NCBI GenBank assembly: GCA_965267355.1
Contig: OZ253956.1
Coordinates: 1,178,001 to 1,242,000, forward strand
Source of the DNA: GCA-002793235 sp965267355
GTDB lineage: Bacteria; Bacteroidota; Bacteroidia; Flavobacteriales_E; Vicingaceae
Reading direction: 5' to 3'
DNA: 64,000 bases
The translations under genes and the position numbers were made by a program. The notes beneath the pieces were generated by a model that worked only from the letters and a program-made list of their open reading frames with translations, ran no database searches and was not told where the DNA came from. Each line of letters begins with the position of its first letter. Position 1 is the stretch's first letter. Positions 26,276 through 35,986 of this stretch are shown piece by piece.

Positions 26276-28177
26276 ATGCAGCCTGAACCTGTAAATATTG
26301 AATTTTTAGGGTATAAGATTCCGTTTAAATGGATGGCTTTTATAACATGCCTGATTATAACTTTTATAACCTGTTTTTCAGTGGTTAATAATGGTTGGGT
26401 GAATTGGGATGATAGCTCCTATGTCCTCGATAATGAATTGGTACAAACATTTTCTTGGGATCAAATAAAGGCTATTATAACAACAAAAGAGGTTCAAGGT
26501 AATTACCATCCTATTACAGTAATTTCTTTAGCAATTGATTATGCTTTTGCTGGAGATCAAGCTTATATTTATCATTTGCACAGTTTTATACTTCACTTAG
26601 CAAACACAGGCTTGGTTTTTCTTCTCTTTCTGCTGCTGTCTAAGAGGGCGATTATAGCTTTTATAGTCGCATTATTGTTTGGTATTCACCCCATGCATAT
26701 CGAATCCGTGGCCTGGATATCTTCAAGAAAAGATTTGCTTTCAGGCTTCTATTTTCTTGTAGCAACGATATGCTGGTTTTTCTATCTAAAACGAGACACT
26801 CAAAAACACATTTTTTACTTAGCTGCAATAATTGCTTTTACGCTTGCACTATTATCAAAAACTGTAGTTGTTTTCTTTCCAATGGTATTAATTCTGATTG
26901 ATTATTTACAATCACGTAAAATTAATAGGGCAACCATTTTTGAGAAAATCCCCTTCTTTTTACTCAGCATCATCTTTGGATTATTGGCAGCTTATGTTCA
27001 AAAAGAAGTTGGCGCAGTATCTGATGCCGAAAGTTATTCTTTTATTGAGGCTGTTTTTATCGCTAGCACTGGGTTATTCCACTATATTGTTAAAGTAATT
27101 GCTCCAATTCAGCTTTCAACTTTCCATCCTTATCCATCTTTAATTGATGGTTGGCCATGGTATTTCTACGTGTCATTTTTCCTAACCCTTGTTGGATTTG
27201 TTTTTCTTGTTTTAAAAGGAAGAAAAAACAAACCTCTAATTTTTGGAGTATTATTCTTTTTGTTTGGTATTGGACCAATGTTACAACTATTGCCTGTTGG
27301 TTCAGCTATTATTGCTGAACGATACACGTATTTACCTTATTTAGGATTGTTTTATTTGTTAGCGTTCTATTTAAACAACCTTTTCATTAACGGAAAAATT
27401 AATATTAAATCGCTGACCTATATAGGAGGTGTATTGGTTGTTATTTTATGCTATCTTTCTATTAATAGAATACAGGTTTGGAAAAATGGTGAAACACTTT
27501 GGAGTGATGTAATTGAAAAATACCCCGAAGATTACTTTGGTTATCTCAATAGGGGGAATTACTATTTTACTAATAATGATTTTGAATCAGCAGAACAAGA
27601 TTTAATAAAAAGTTCAGAATTAGCTCCTCAATTTTATGGGGCTTTCAATAGTTTAGGGTTAATATATTTACGTCAACAAAATTTTCAGGCAGCTGAAAAA
27701 AGTTTTAGTCAAGCAATAAAGCTTAACAATTCTGATTATAAATTGTTTTTGAATAGAGGTATAGTTAATCGAGAAACTGATAAAATACAACAGTCTATTT
27801 CAGACCTAAATCAAGCAGAATTAATGAGCCCAAATGTTGCTATGATTTACATGGAAAGAGGAACTACCTACATGAATGCCAATGCTTATAAGGATGCAAT
27901 AAAAGATTTTACAGCAGCTATTAAACTAGAACCAGATAAATCTAACTATTATTACTATAGAGGTGATGCTTATTGTTATAACGCTCAGTTTAATAGAGGT
28001 ATAAATGATTTTTCAACAGCGATTAGCATAAATCCAAATGATGCAAGAGTATATTTTGGAAGGTCAAGAGCATTTTTGTCATTAAACAATAAAACACAGG
28101 CTTACGAGGATGCCATAAGGGCCAAAAACCTTGGATATAGATTGCCTGAAGGGTACTTAAATCTTTTTAATCAATAG
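26276..28177 (+). CDS. TMTC-like polytopic membrane protein with C-terminal TPR repeats (copy 1)
   Basis: In this 633-residue protein, residues 1-410 hold about 10 membrane helices and 415-625 hold about six TPR units. The N-terminal half has GWVNWDDSSYV, NYHPITVISLAIDY, HLHSFILHLAN and GIHPMHIESVAWISSRKDLLS. These match the layout of eukaryotic TMTC proteins (DD motif in the first loop, HPxHxExVAxxxxRxDLL, then TPRs), which are O-mannosyltransferases. I infer a GT-C enzyme acting on periplasmic proteins or glycans. A paralogue lies at 39196-41403. It begins an operon with the FAD oxidoreductase (2-base gap) and the GT-C-like paralogue 2. Confidence 0.78.
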   Translation: MQPEPVNIEFLGYKIPFKWMAFITCLIITFITCFSVVNNGWVNWDDSSYVLDNELVQTFSWDQIKAIITTKEVQGNYHPITVISLAIDYAFAGDQAYIYHLHSFILHLANTGLVFLLFLLLSKRAIIAFIVALLFGIHPMHIESVAWISSRKDLLSGFYFLVATICWFFYLKRDTQKHIFYLAAIIAFTLALLSKTVVVFFPMVLILIDYLQSRKINRATIFEKIPFFLLSIIFGLLAAYVQKEVGAVSDAESYSFIEAVFIASTGLFHYIVKVIAPIQLSTFHPYPSLIDGWPWYFYVSFFLTLVGFVFLVLKGRKNKPLIFGVLFFLFGIGPMLQLLPVGSAIIAERYTYLPYLGLFYLLAFYLNNLFINGKINIKSLTYIGGVLVVILCYLSINRIQVWKNGETLWSDVIEKYPEDYFGYLNRGNYYFTNNDFESAEQDLIKSSELAPQFYGAFNSLGLIYLRQQNFQAAEKSFSQAIKLNNSDYKLFLNRGIVNRETDKIQQSISDLNQAELMSPNVAMIYMERGTTYMNANAYKDAIKDFTAAIKLEPDKSNYYYYRGDAYCYNAQFNRGINDFSTAISINPNDARVYFGRSRAFLSLNNKTQAYEDAIRAKNLGYRLPEGYLNLFNQ

Positions 28178-28179
28178 CA

Positions 28180-29538
28180 ATGAACAAGGCAGATTTATTA
28201 GTTGTGGGAGGTGGTATAACAGGGCTTTGTGTTGCATACATTGCAGCAAAGTCTGGGAGAAAAGTATGCCTGCTAGAAAAAGATAAAGAGTTTGGAGGGT
28301 TACTTAGAACTTTTGAAGTTGGGGGAAATCAGCTTGAATTTTATTATCACCATTTTTTTGTGCAAGACAAAGAATTACAATGGTTGGTAAAAGAATTGGG
28401 AATTGAAAAAGAACTTGTTTACCATGAGACCAAAATGGGAATTTATACTCAGGGTAAGATACATGATTTTAGTAACTCTAGAGATTTATTAAAATTTAAA
28501 TCTTTATCTTTTTTCGATAAAATCCGATTTGGATTAAGTAGTATATATCTTGGTAAGTATGGAAAATGGCAAAATAATGAGAATGTTCCAGCTTATAAAT
28601 GGTTTAAAAAATATACGGGTGAAAAAGTTACTAAAACCATTTGGGCTCCATTATTAAAAGTTAAGTTCGGTAAATATTTCGATAAAGTTCCATTAGCTTG
28701 GATGATTGGCAGATTGCAGCAAAGAATGCAATCAAGAAAATCAGGTGAGGAGAAGTTAGGCTATGTTAAAGGAAGTTTAAATGTTTTGCTTCAGCGACTT
28801 CTTGATGAACTACAAAATTTAGGTGTAGAATTAATTAATAATGTTACAATTGAGGAGTTGATCGTTGAGAATAATGAAATGAAAGGGGTTCAAACTTCGT
28901 CAAAAGAATATCTTGCTAAAAAGGTTGTTTTCACCATTCCTTCGCCATACATGGTAAATTTAGTGAAAAGGCATAATCAAGAGTTAAGTCAAAAATTGCA
29001 AGAAATTAAATATTTTGGCGCAGTTTGTACTATTCTTGAACTAAAACAAAAATTAAGTGATATTTACTGGTTGAACATTGCAGAAGAAGGGTATCCTTTT
29101 GGGGGAATAATTGAGCACACCAATTTTATTTCTCCAGAAAATTATAATGGAAATCATATTGTGTATTTGTCAAGGTATTTTACTCAAGATGAGTCAATAG
29201 CTTCTATGACTCAAGAACAAATAAAAGAACTTATGTTAACCAAGTTAAAACAAATCTACCCTTTCCTAAATGATGACTGGGTTCGGAAAGTTCATGTGTA
29301 TAAAACAAATACAGCAGCTACTGTATGTGATTTGAATTTTTCTAATAAAGTCAATTCGGTTAGAACATCAATTGATGGCTTATACATTGTCAATATGGCT
29401 CATGTCTATCCTGATGAGCGAAGTGTAAACAATTCTATTAGAATAGCCGCTAATACCTGTAAATTAATGGGGATTGAAACTGAATTTATACCAAAAGGAA
29501 ATAATTTAGCTGGTTCAATTGGTTTCCAAAATTCTTAG
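28180..29538 (+). CDS. FAD-dependent oxidoreductase (amine oxidase/UDP-galactopyranose mutase-like)
   Basis: The 452-residue protein starts with a dinucleotide-binding fold (LLVVGGGITGLCVAYIA, then LLEKDKEFGGLLRTF) typical of the protoporphyrinogen oxidase/amine oxidase superfamily. The C-terminal FAD-contacting segment is around LYIVNMAHVYPDERSVNNSIR. Members of this group within glycan clusters include mutases and sugar or lipid desaturases. It lies between a TMTC-like gene and a GT-C-like gene with gaps of 2 and 4 bases, so it works with them. The substrate is not visible in the sequence. Confidence 0.8.
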   Translation: MNKADLLVVGGGITGLCVAYIAAKSGRKVCLLEKDKEFGGLLRTFEVGGNQLEFYYHHFFVQDKELQWLVKELGIEKELVYHETKMGIYTQGKIHDFSNSRDLLKFKSLSFFDKIRFGLSSIYLGKYGKWQNNENVPAYKWFKKYTGEKVTKTIWAPLLKVKFGKYFDKVPLAWMIGRLQQRMQSRKSGEEKLGYVKGSLNVLLQRLLDELQNLGVELINNVTIEELIVENNEMKGVQTSSKEYLAKKVVFTIPSPYMVNLVKRHNQELSQKLQEIKYFGAVCTILELKQKLSDIYWLNIAEEGYPFGGIIEHTNFISPENYNGNHIVYLSRYFTQDESIASMTQEQIKELMLTKLKQIYPFLNDDWVRKVHVYKTNTAATVCDLNFSNKVNSVRTSIDGLYIVNMAHVYPDERSVNNSIRIAANTCKLMGIETEFIPKGNNLAGSIGFQNS

Positions 29539-29542
29539 TTAA

Positions 29543-31528
29543 ATGAGCAATACAACAAATACTGAAAACAAATCCTTGAAAAATAAGATAACAGGGATAG
29601 GATTAGTTTTTTGGGTGCTTTATTTGTTTGCTACCATTTTTCCAGATAATTGGTGGGGATTACATTTTGTTTCTTTCCTTCCTCCATTTTTATCTTATGG
29701 GTTTTTAGGTTTGTCGTTATTGAGTATTCTTTATTTTCATTTTAATTCATTTAGGTTTGAAGTGCCTAATATCAGCAATCAAAAACCTATGCGTTGGGCA
29801 TTGTTAGTTGCAGGTGTTATGACTATCATTTATTTTAATTTACCTATTCATGAGAGTGTTTATGGAGACTCTGAATTGTTTCAAGAGAAACTGGGGGAAA
29901 GAACAGTTGAGTATAAATCGAAATATGTTCGCCATCTTTTAGAGGTAGATTTTACTAATCCTAAGTTAGGCAATACAACTGTGTTAAGTGGGGTTCGGTT
30001 GCTTTCTTACGGTTTTGGAATTAGTCATCAGCAGGCATTTCGATTAATTGGAGCCTTCTCAGGTTTTTGGTTCGTATTCATCGTCATACTGTTTTTGAAT
30101 AAGAACATAAGAGATAAACAGCTACAATTATTATTTGCACTAATTACAGTTTTGGCTCCTTTTTCTCAATTGTTTATGGGATATGAAGAAATTTATGCTG
30201 TTGCATTTCCAGCTGTTGCAGCATATTTTTATGTATTGTTTAATTCTTTTAAGCAGAAAAAACCTGTTTTACTACTATACCTATTGGTGTTGCTCGTACT
30301 TTCTTTGAAATTCCATACGGTTTTTATATTACTGGCACCATCTTTATTATTAGCAACCTTGTATCAGTTTAGAGATAGATTTCGATGGGTAAATTCGTTT
30401 TTCATATGGAAAAGAGTTGCACTGTTCATACTTCTTCCAATCCTTTTGGTAGGTACTTATGCTTACTTTTTTATATTTAAAGATTACAATGACCCTAGGT
30501 TTTTAGGACCGGAGGTTGACATTTATTCTAGGCTGTTTTTACCAATTGTTGCACCTGAAGCACCTTTGGATAGATACACTCTTTTTAGTTGGAATCACAT
30601 TTTTGATTATTTCAACATGAACTTTCTTTGGTCGGGAGGAGCCCTATTTATTTTGCTTGTTTCATTGTTGTTTTTTAAGAAGAAAGTTAAATGGAATAAA
30701 CCTGAAGTTATAGTGTTTGGGTTAACTTTTATCTTGTTTTTTATCATCTATTTTGCTTATAACCCTCTTATGAGTATGCCTATCGATTTTGATTTATTTT
30801 CGTTGCCAGCTCTATCTTTATTGTTTTTTGTTTTTGTAATTGGATATCAAATTGAGGGTAATCGGTTATCTAAATACATTGGAGGTACTACGGTTGCATT
30901 AACATTGTTGACTTGTTCAATTTACTTGGTTAATTCAGATGAAACATCACTGTCATACAGAATGGAAAGTGTGGGTAAAAATGTGTTTAAATCATATTGG
31001 ATTAGATCAGCAGGAGATATAAATATTGGAATTGAAATGCTCTCTAATGATAAAGATCTTTATATTGATCGATACCTTAATGTAATAGAAGAGTTGGAAC
31101 CTTATGCCATCAAAGGAAAAGACAAAGAATATGCTATACTCTTATGGCAAGTTGCCATATTTTATCGAAAAGAACTTAAAGATTACGAAAAGGCTTTGGC
31201 TTATCATAAAAAGGCACAGACTTACTATGAGAACCTTGAAGCAAATTATATTGGTTTAATGGAATCGTGCTATTATCTTGGAGACTATATCCAAGCTTAT
31301 GGTTATAGTCAAAATTTAATTTCATTTAATTACCCTGACGAAAAAAAGGCACTGAGAATAGCTATTGATTGCGCTATGCAGGCGAATTTATTGGATGAAG
31401 CACAGGGACACGTAAAAGTTTATTTATCAAAATGGAATGATCAAGATATTTTAATACTCAATGAAAATATTGAACGTCTTAAAAAAGGTGACACTAAAGA
31501 AAATATTGTAGCATTGAATACGGAATAA
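29543..31528 (+). CDS. Polytopic GT-C-like membrane protein with C-terminal TPR-like region (paralogue 2)
   Basis: The 661-residue protein is the paralogue of 22344-24314, with about 12 membrane helices and a TPR-like tail (about 520-655). Shared landmarks in order are FPDNWWGLHF, GAFSGFW, FKDYNDPRFL, LPIVAPEAPLDRY, SWNHIFDYFN and NPLMSMPIDFDLF. It is expected to act in the membrane on lipid-linked sugars. It is the third gene of the TMTC-FAD operon and convergent with the second SGNH gene. Distinct loop sequences between the two paralogues suggest different donors or acceptors. Confidence 0.7.
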   Translation: MSNTTNTENKSLKNKITGIGLVFWVLYLFATIFPDNWWGLHFVSFLPPFLSYGFLGLSLLSILYFHFNSFRFEVPNISNQKPMRWALLVAGVMTIIYFNLPIHESVYGDSELFQEKLGERTVEYKSKYVRHLLEVDFTNPKLGNTTVLSGVRLLSYGFGISHQQAFRLIGAFSGFWFVFIVILFLNKNIRDKQLQLLFALITVLAPFSQLFMGYEEIYAVAFPAVAAYFYVLFNSFKQKKPVLLLYLLVLLVLSLKFHTVFILLAPSLLLATLYQFRDRFRWVNSFFIWKRVALFILLPILLVGTYAYFFIFKDYNDPRFLGPEVDIYSRLFLPIVAPEAPLDRYTLFSWNHIFDYFNMNFLWSGGALFILLVSLLFFKKKVKWNKPEVIVFGLTFILFFIIYFAYNPLMSMPIDFDLFSLPALSLLFFVFVIGYQIEGNRLSKYIGGTTVALTLLTCSIYLVNSDETSLSYRMESVGKNVFKSYWIRSAGDINIGIEMLSNDKDLYIDRYLNVIEELEPYAIKGKDKEYAILLWQVAIFYRKELKDYEKALAYHKKAQTYYENLEANYIGLMESCYYLGDYIQAYGYSQNLISFNYPDEKKALRIAIDCAMQANLLDEAQGHVKVYLSKWNDQDILILNENIERLKKGDTKENIVALNTE

Positions 31529-31536
31529 TAGTGTAC

Positions 31537-32724
31537 TTAATTAGCAATCTTTATCCATTCTTTGTATATGCTTTCACCTAACAGAAGATAGCCTTTCCCT
31601 CTCATATGGTCATCATAATCCCAATAAAGATGATTGTTTTTTTGTTCTTCTGCTCTAACAATTGGTGTTAAATTAATAAAAGGAATATTGTTCTTTTTAC
31701 ATTCATTGGCTAAAACCATCTGATGAATTTGGTATTCATCTTTAGTAAGATCAATACTATCATTGCATTTAATCAAACAGCATTCTTTTTCAAATGGTAA
31801 GTAATAATTTGTAACCAAATTTTTACTGGGAATATATATTACAATCAGTTTTACACCATGTTTCTTACAGAAATCTGCCAGAAAAGGGAAAGTATCTCCA
31901 AGTTTTGGGATTAACTTTAATTGTTGTTCTTCATTATGTAAATTATTTACCCGAAAAGGACTGTATTCACCATTTTTCATGTGAGCTGCCATTTTTGGAG
32001 TAGCATGCTTATTTAATTCATCTTCTTTTCCATTCCAAGGGTGATTCTTTGCCTCAATTGTTGGGATATATGGCTTGCTTGATTCATCCCATCTGAACCT
32101 GATAGGCGTTTCTGTTTTAACTTGATTAATTGATTCTAATAACCTTGGTTTCCAAAAATTAAAATGTTTCGGTGTCAAGTACGTTTCAGGTATCCAAGGT
32201 TGTTTTTGTCCAAGATCGTTAGCAGAGATTGAAATAACTACATATTCGGGTTTAAAAACAGGAGTGGCATCTACAAAAAGTTGTAAATAGGATTCAATGC
32301 CAGTGCCCATCATTCCACCATTAAAAACTTCAAACTTATTGTTTGATGCCTCCTTGAACCCTTCAGGTATAGTCTCATCTTTTGATGCCATTATACCTTC
32401 AATAAAACTATCTCCGATGAATAGTACCCTTGGTTTTCCCGAAGTGTTCTCAATTTTCCACTCATTATCTCTAAACCCATAAAGATTCATATCGTATTGA
32501 AAAACATGAGTTGTATCTGCTTGAGACTCCCAATACCAATTCTGATTTCTTTGATGTTTGTAAGATCCCACCTTGTCTTTTTCCCACATCATGTATGTAA
32601 TTCTATCAAAATTGCTCAGCTCTGGTAAAGGAAAGCAATAACGAAACAACACTTCTTGAACAATAAATAAGACTAAGAAGTATATAAGATATCGAAGAGG
32701 TTTGCTATTTGAAAATCGAGGCAT
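31537..32724 (-). CDS. Membrane-anchored SGNH/GDSL hydrolase (copy 2)
   Basis: In this 395-residue protein, one N-terminal membrane helix (about 10-27) precedes an SGNH domain. Block I is FIGDSFIEG (Ser about 104), and the catalytic Asp-His appears as DDHMRG (about 371), close to the AlgJ/AlgX-type arrangement. It has little obvious similarity to copy 1 beyond the fold, so it is a second enzyme rather than a recent duplicate. It is encoded convergent with the GT-C-like paralogue 2 and divergent from the second GT2 gene. A role in glycan acylation is inferred. Confidence 0.78.
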   Translation of the reverse strand: MPRFSNSKPLRYLIYFLVLFIVQEVLFRYCFPLPELSNFDRITYMMWEKDKVGSYKHQRNQNWYWESQADTTHVFQYDMNLYGFRDNEWKIENTSGKPRVLFIGDSFIEGIMASKDETIPEGFKEASNNKFEVFNGGMMGTGIESYLQLFVDATPVFKPEYVVISISANDLGQKQPWIPETYLTPKHFNFWKPRLLESINQVKTETPIRFRWDESSKPYIPTIEAKNHPWNGKEDELNKHATPKMAAHMKNGEYSPFRVNNLHNEEQQLKLIPKLGDTFPFLADFCKKHGVKLIVIYIPSKNLVTNYYLPFEKECCLIKCNDSIDLTKDEYQIHQMVLANECKKNNIPFINLTPIVRAEEQKNNHLYWDYDDHMRGKGYLLLGESIYKEWIKIAN

Positions 32725-32814
32725 ATTTTGTAAAATTATACATATTTGCTAATGACATAAAGTAGGATTGTTCTAAAAAATAATTCCTTCCTTTGCACAA
32801 GCATTTAGCAAGTA

Positions 32815-33852
32815 ATGGTAAAATCTTCTCAAAAACCTTTAGTTTCGGTTGTAGTACTGAGTTATAATAGCAAAGACTTTTTAAAGAAGTTTTTACCTGA
32901 TTTGATAAAGCATACACCCAGTCAATTTGAAATTGTAGTAGTTGATAATGGCTCTATTGATGATACTGCTGACTTTTTGATTAATCACTTTCCAACTATT
33001 CGAAGGATTATTCTCAAAAATAATGTTGGGTTTGCAGATGGCTATGTTAGATCATTGATTGACATTGATTCAAAATATTACTGCCTGATTAATGCTGATA
33101 TTCAGGTAAGAGAGGGATGGATAGAACCAATGGTGGAGTTACTTGAATCGAATTCTCAAGTTGGAGCTTGTCAGCCCAAGATTAAATCTTTCAATGAACC
33201 GGATTTCTTTGAATATGCCGGAGCTGGTGGCGGATATATGGACAAGTTTGGATACCTTTTTTGCAGGGGAAGAATTTTTTATACGCAAGAAAAAGATCAA
33301 GGTCAGTATGATGATAATACAGAAATATTTTGGGCCTCCGGAGCATGTATTTTGTTCAGATCAGATTTATATCATCAGGTTGGAGGTTTTGACAGTGAAT
33401 TTGTTTCACATATGGAAGAGGTTGATTTATGTTGGAGGATTATCAATTTAGGACATCAGATTAAGTATGTTCCTAAGGCTGAAGTTTTCCATGTGGGAGG
33501 TTCTATTATATCCTACGGTAGTCCTTATAAATTGTATTTTAACTTTAGAAATAATCTTGTTTTACTAACTAAGAATTTAGCATTGAATGAATTGTGGTGG
33601 AAATTGCCTCTTAGATCTTGTATGGATGGATTGGCATTTTTACTTCACATTAAACGAGGAGAGTTTAAACTAGCATTTACAATAATTCAAGCGAATATTC
33701 ATTTTTACCTTCGATTTGCTTATTGGTATAAAAAGCGAAAAAATAGTATGCCAAATACTTCAAACATTCCAACCGTTTATCAAAAAAGTATAGTTTGGAG
33801 ATATTTTGTTCTGGGAAAAAAGAAATTTGACCAATTGAATTGGCGTAATTAA
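32815..33852 (+). CDS. Glycosyltransferase family 2 (rhamnosyltransferase-like)
   Basis: The 345-residue protein opens with VSVVVLSYNSKDFLKKFL and has VVVDNGSIDDT, NVGFADGYVRSL, LINADIQV (DxD-like metal site), and a later GACILFRSDLYHQVGGFD followed by HMEEVDLCWR, the ED motif region. This is the pattern of WbbL-like GT2 enzymes that add rhamnose or other deoxyhexoses. The nearby CDP-6-deoxyhexose genes would supply such a sugar. It is soluble, with a C-terminal basic/aromatic stretch that could touch the membrane. Family certain, specificity inferred. Confidence 0.88.
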   Translation: MVKSSQKPLVSVVVLSYNSKDFLKKFLPDLIKHTPSQFEIVVVDNGSIDDTADFLINHFPTIRRIILKNNVGFADGYVRSLIDIDSKYYCLINADIQVREGWIEPMVELLESNSQVGACQPKIKSFNEPDFFEYAGAGGGYMDKFGYLFCRGRIFYTQEKDQGQYDDNTEIFWASGACILFRSDLYHQVGGFDSEFVSHMEEVDLCWRIINLGHQIKYVPKAEVFHVGGSIISYGSPYKLYFNFRNNLVLLTKNLALNELWWKLPLRSCMDGLAFLLHIKRGEFKLAFTIIQANIHFYLRFAYWYKKRKNSMPNTSNIPTVYQKSIVWRYFVLGKKKFDQLNWRN

Positions 33853-33875
33853 ACAAATAGAAGATATACCTAATG

Positions 33876-35822
33876 CTACTTTTCCTTAAAGTAAGTATTG
33901 ACTAACTGATAGCTTTTTTTTCCTATTTCTCGTCCCATTTTTCTTCCGGCAATATCATCTGCAGGAGGGTGAATTCCTCCCCAAATTCTGGAAAGACAAG
34001 TTTCATAAGCAGCATCCTGATAAGTTGCCCATTGTAATGTAATGTCTCTACTTGGTCCATTTTCAAAAACCAAGAATTCATTTTTTTTAGCAGTAAACTC
34101 TGCGATACCCCCAGGAAAATAAGGATTACCAGTTATTTGTGTTAATACTTCTGCAGCTGCAACTGAAAAAGTAGAATGACCTGATACAAAACCAGCAAAT
34201 GGTGGTGTAGGGAAGGAGTATCGTTGAAATGGCCACCAGTTCTCTACTAATATCCAACCAACTTTTGCTTCATCTTCAAGGGTATTAGCAATGTGTTCAG
34301 GACCTCTCCATGCCCATATTTTTATTTTATTAAGATGTTCTTTATTTTCTCCAACTAAAGGATCTCTTTTTGTAACTAATTCTATTTTTCCTTTTATTAA
34401 TGGTAATCCTTTTTTATTATAATTAGGTAGCTTAGAATCAGAACATTGCCCTTGTTTAGCCATCCAGCGAATCGCAGAAATAGGTCGAACATAATCATAA
34501 TAGCCTTTAGCACCCCATGCAGCTATTGCTGCATCATGCATTGCACCGGCTAATGTAAAGTTTGCTTTAATATCCCATTCTAAGTTAGTAAGTGTTGGTC
34601 CTTTTCCAGCCCATTTTTTTTCTAATTGAGGATGTTGACTTACATCACTTAAAATTGCAAACCAATGTCCTGGAGGGCTTGCTGTATTAACGGCATCAGC
34701 CCAATATTCTGCTACTACCCTTGTGTAATCTCCTCTGGGAACTATATTTGGAGCATAAGGCTTTTTAGTGTATGGATTTATTTTATGCCCTTTCGTTTTT
34801 GTGCCTCCTTCCATTAAGTTGTAATAGTTTTGATATTCTTTATAAGAATTAGGAAGAGCTACATCTCCACCTATTGCAGCAGGTGAAATGTCCCACATTA
34901 TAGAATCACTAGGATCGAGATGAGAAGACCAAAGTCCTACTAATAAAAATCCCCAACGATAATCATCCATAAAAACGGAATCAGTATATGTTTCTATTAA
35001 AGGTGGTGCTCCGGGGTCTAAGTAAAGGTGATATTCTTCTTCTCTGGATTTGATTTCTTTATCTTCTTCAGTTAGAGCAAAGGGATAAACTTTACCCCAC
35101 TCAGGTGTTAAAAAAATATCTCCGGATTCTAATAGACTATAATTCCAATCGTATAAATTGGGTTCGTACCCCTTTTTTTCGACATATTCTCGAACATAAA
35201 TAGGTTGCCATCTGTTAGGATGTAATAAGGTGTTATTTCCAGGATGGTAGGGCTTTAATTGTGGGTTTAGGGGTTGATAATTCTCTATCTCATGATTATT
35301 CAATTCTCCGGAACCGTCTTGTTCACCAAATGCAATAATTGAAGCAGCGATGTAATTACCTAAAGCTGCTGCAGAACCATCTTGATAAGAAGTAGAACGG
35401 ATATTAAAATCTAAAGGTAAAGAATCAATAAAGTTTTCTAAAATATCTATGGTTCTACCCTTAGATCCAACTAAACTAAAACGATGATGTAATATGCGGT
35501 AAGCTGCATACGAAATGGCTACTTCTTGAAGACTGTCAATGTTACCGGATCGATTAAAATCATCATCAAATTCGATGTGATAGTCTCCAAATTTATTGCC
35601 TAAAAAGTAAGGGGAAGCTTTTTTATCATACACTGCCCATGCATCATACATTCCAGCACATAAATGAAACATATTTCTGGAATGTATTGTTGGACCTCTA
35701 CCTTCTAAGATAATCATCTCTACTGTTAAATCTACCCACTGTTGAACAATACTGGGTTGCTTTTGAGCTTTTAGGTTTAACATTAAACCAATCAAAAAAA
35801 TAGTGATGAATAATTGCCTCAT
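33876..35822 (-). CDS. Vanadium-dependent haloperoxidase/PAP2-family exported protein
   Basis: The 648-residue protein has a signal peptide (ending LKAQ). The C-terminal half has the acid phosphatase/vanadium haloperoxidase site: FVSGHSTFSVAAAEVL (about 540-555) and SRIWGGIHPPADDIAG (about 608-623). The HPxxD pattern and the YVRPISAIRW segment resemble bacterial vanadium haloperoxidase-like proteins. Those that bind vanadate oxidise halides with peroxide, while relatives are phosphatases. The enzyme would act in the periplasm or outside. It is divergent from rfbF across a 164-base gap holding an inverted repeat. Haloperoxidase activity is not proven by sequence. Confidence 0.82.
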   Translation of the reverse strand: MRQLFITIFLIGLMLNLKAQKQPSIVQQWVDLTVEMIILEGRGPTIHSRNMFHLCAGMYDAWAVYDKKASPYFLGNKFGDYHIEFDDDFNRSGNIDSLQEVAISYAAYRILHHRFSLVGSKGRTIDILENFIDSLPLDFNIRSTSYQDGSAAALGNYIAASIIAFGEQDGSGELNNHEIENYQPLNPQLKPYHPGNNTLLHPNRWQPIYVREYVEKKGYEPNLYDWNYSLLESGDIFLTPEWGKVYPFALTEEDKEIKSREEEYHLYLDPGAPPLIETYTDSVFMDDYRWGFLLVGLWSSHLDPSDSIMWDISPAAIGGDVALPNSYKEYQNYYNLMEGGTKTKGHKINPYTKKPYAPNIVPRGDYTRVVAEYWADAVNTASPPGHWFAILSDVSQHPQLEKKWAGKGPTLTNLEWDIKANFTLAGAMHDAAIAAWGAKGYYDYVRPISAIRWMAKQGQCSDSKLPNYNKKGLPLIKGKIELVTKRDPLVGENKEHLNKIKIWAWRGPEHIANTLEDEAKVGWILVENWWPFQRYSFPTPPFAGFVSGHSTFSVAAAEVLTQITGNPYFPGGIAEFTAKKNEFLVFENGPSRDITLQWATYQDAAYETCLSRIWGGIHPPADDIAGRKMGREIGKKSYQLVNTYFKEK

Positions 35823-35850
35823 TACATTAACTTAAGTGGTAAAAAATATT

Positions 35851-35976
35851 TTGGATGGTAAAAGTAATCTTTTTTGATTTTCACAGTACATCTTTTATTA
35901 GTGACTACTTGGATTGATATTTTTTCTGGGGATGGCTTCCAAATGCACAATGAGATTATTTATATTTACCATCCAA
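35851..35976. promoter_or_regulatory. 12-bp inverted repeat in the haloperoxidase-rfbF divergent region
   Basis: TTGGATGGTAAA at 35851-35862 and its exact reverse complement at 35965-35976 flank about 100 bases. The right arm overlaps a TATATTTA promoter-like box (35961-35968) before rfbF. A shared operator or looping site is possible. Confidence 0.45.
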
Positions 35977-35986
35977 TCCATATTTT

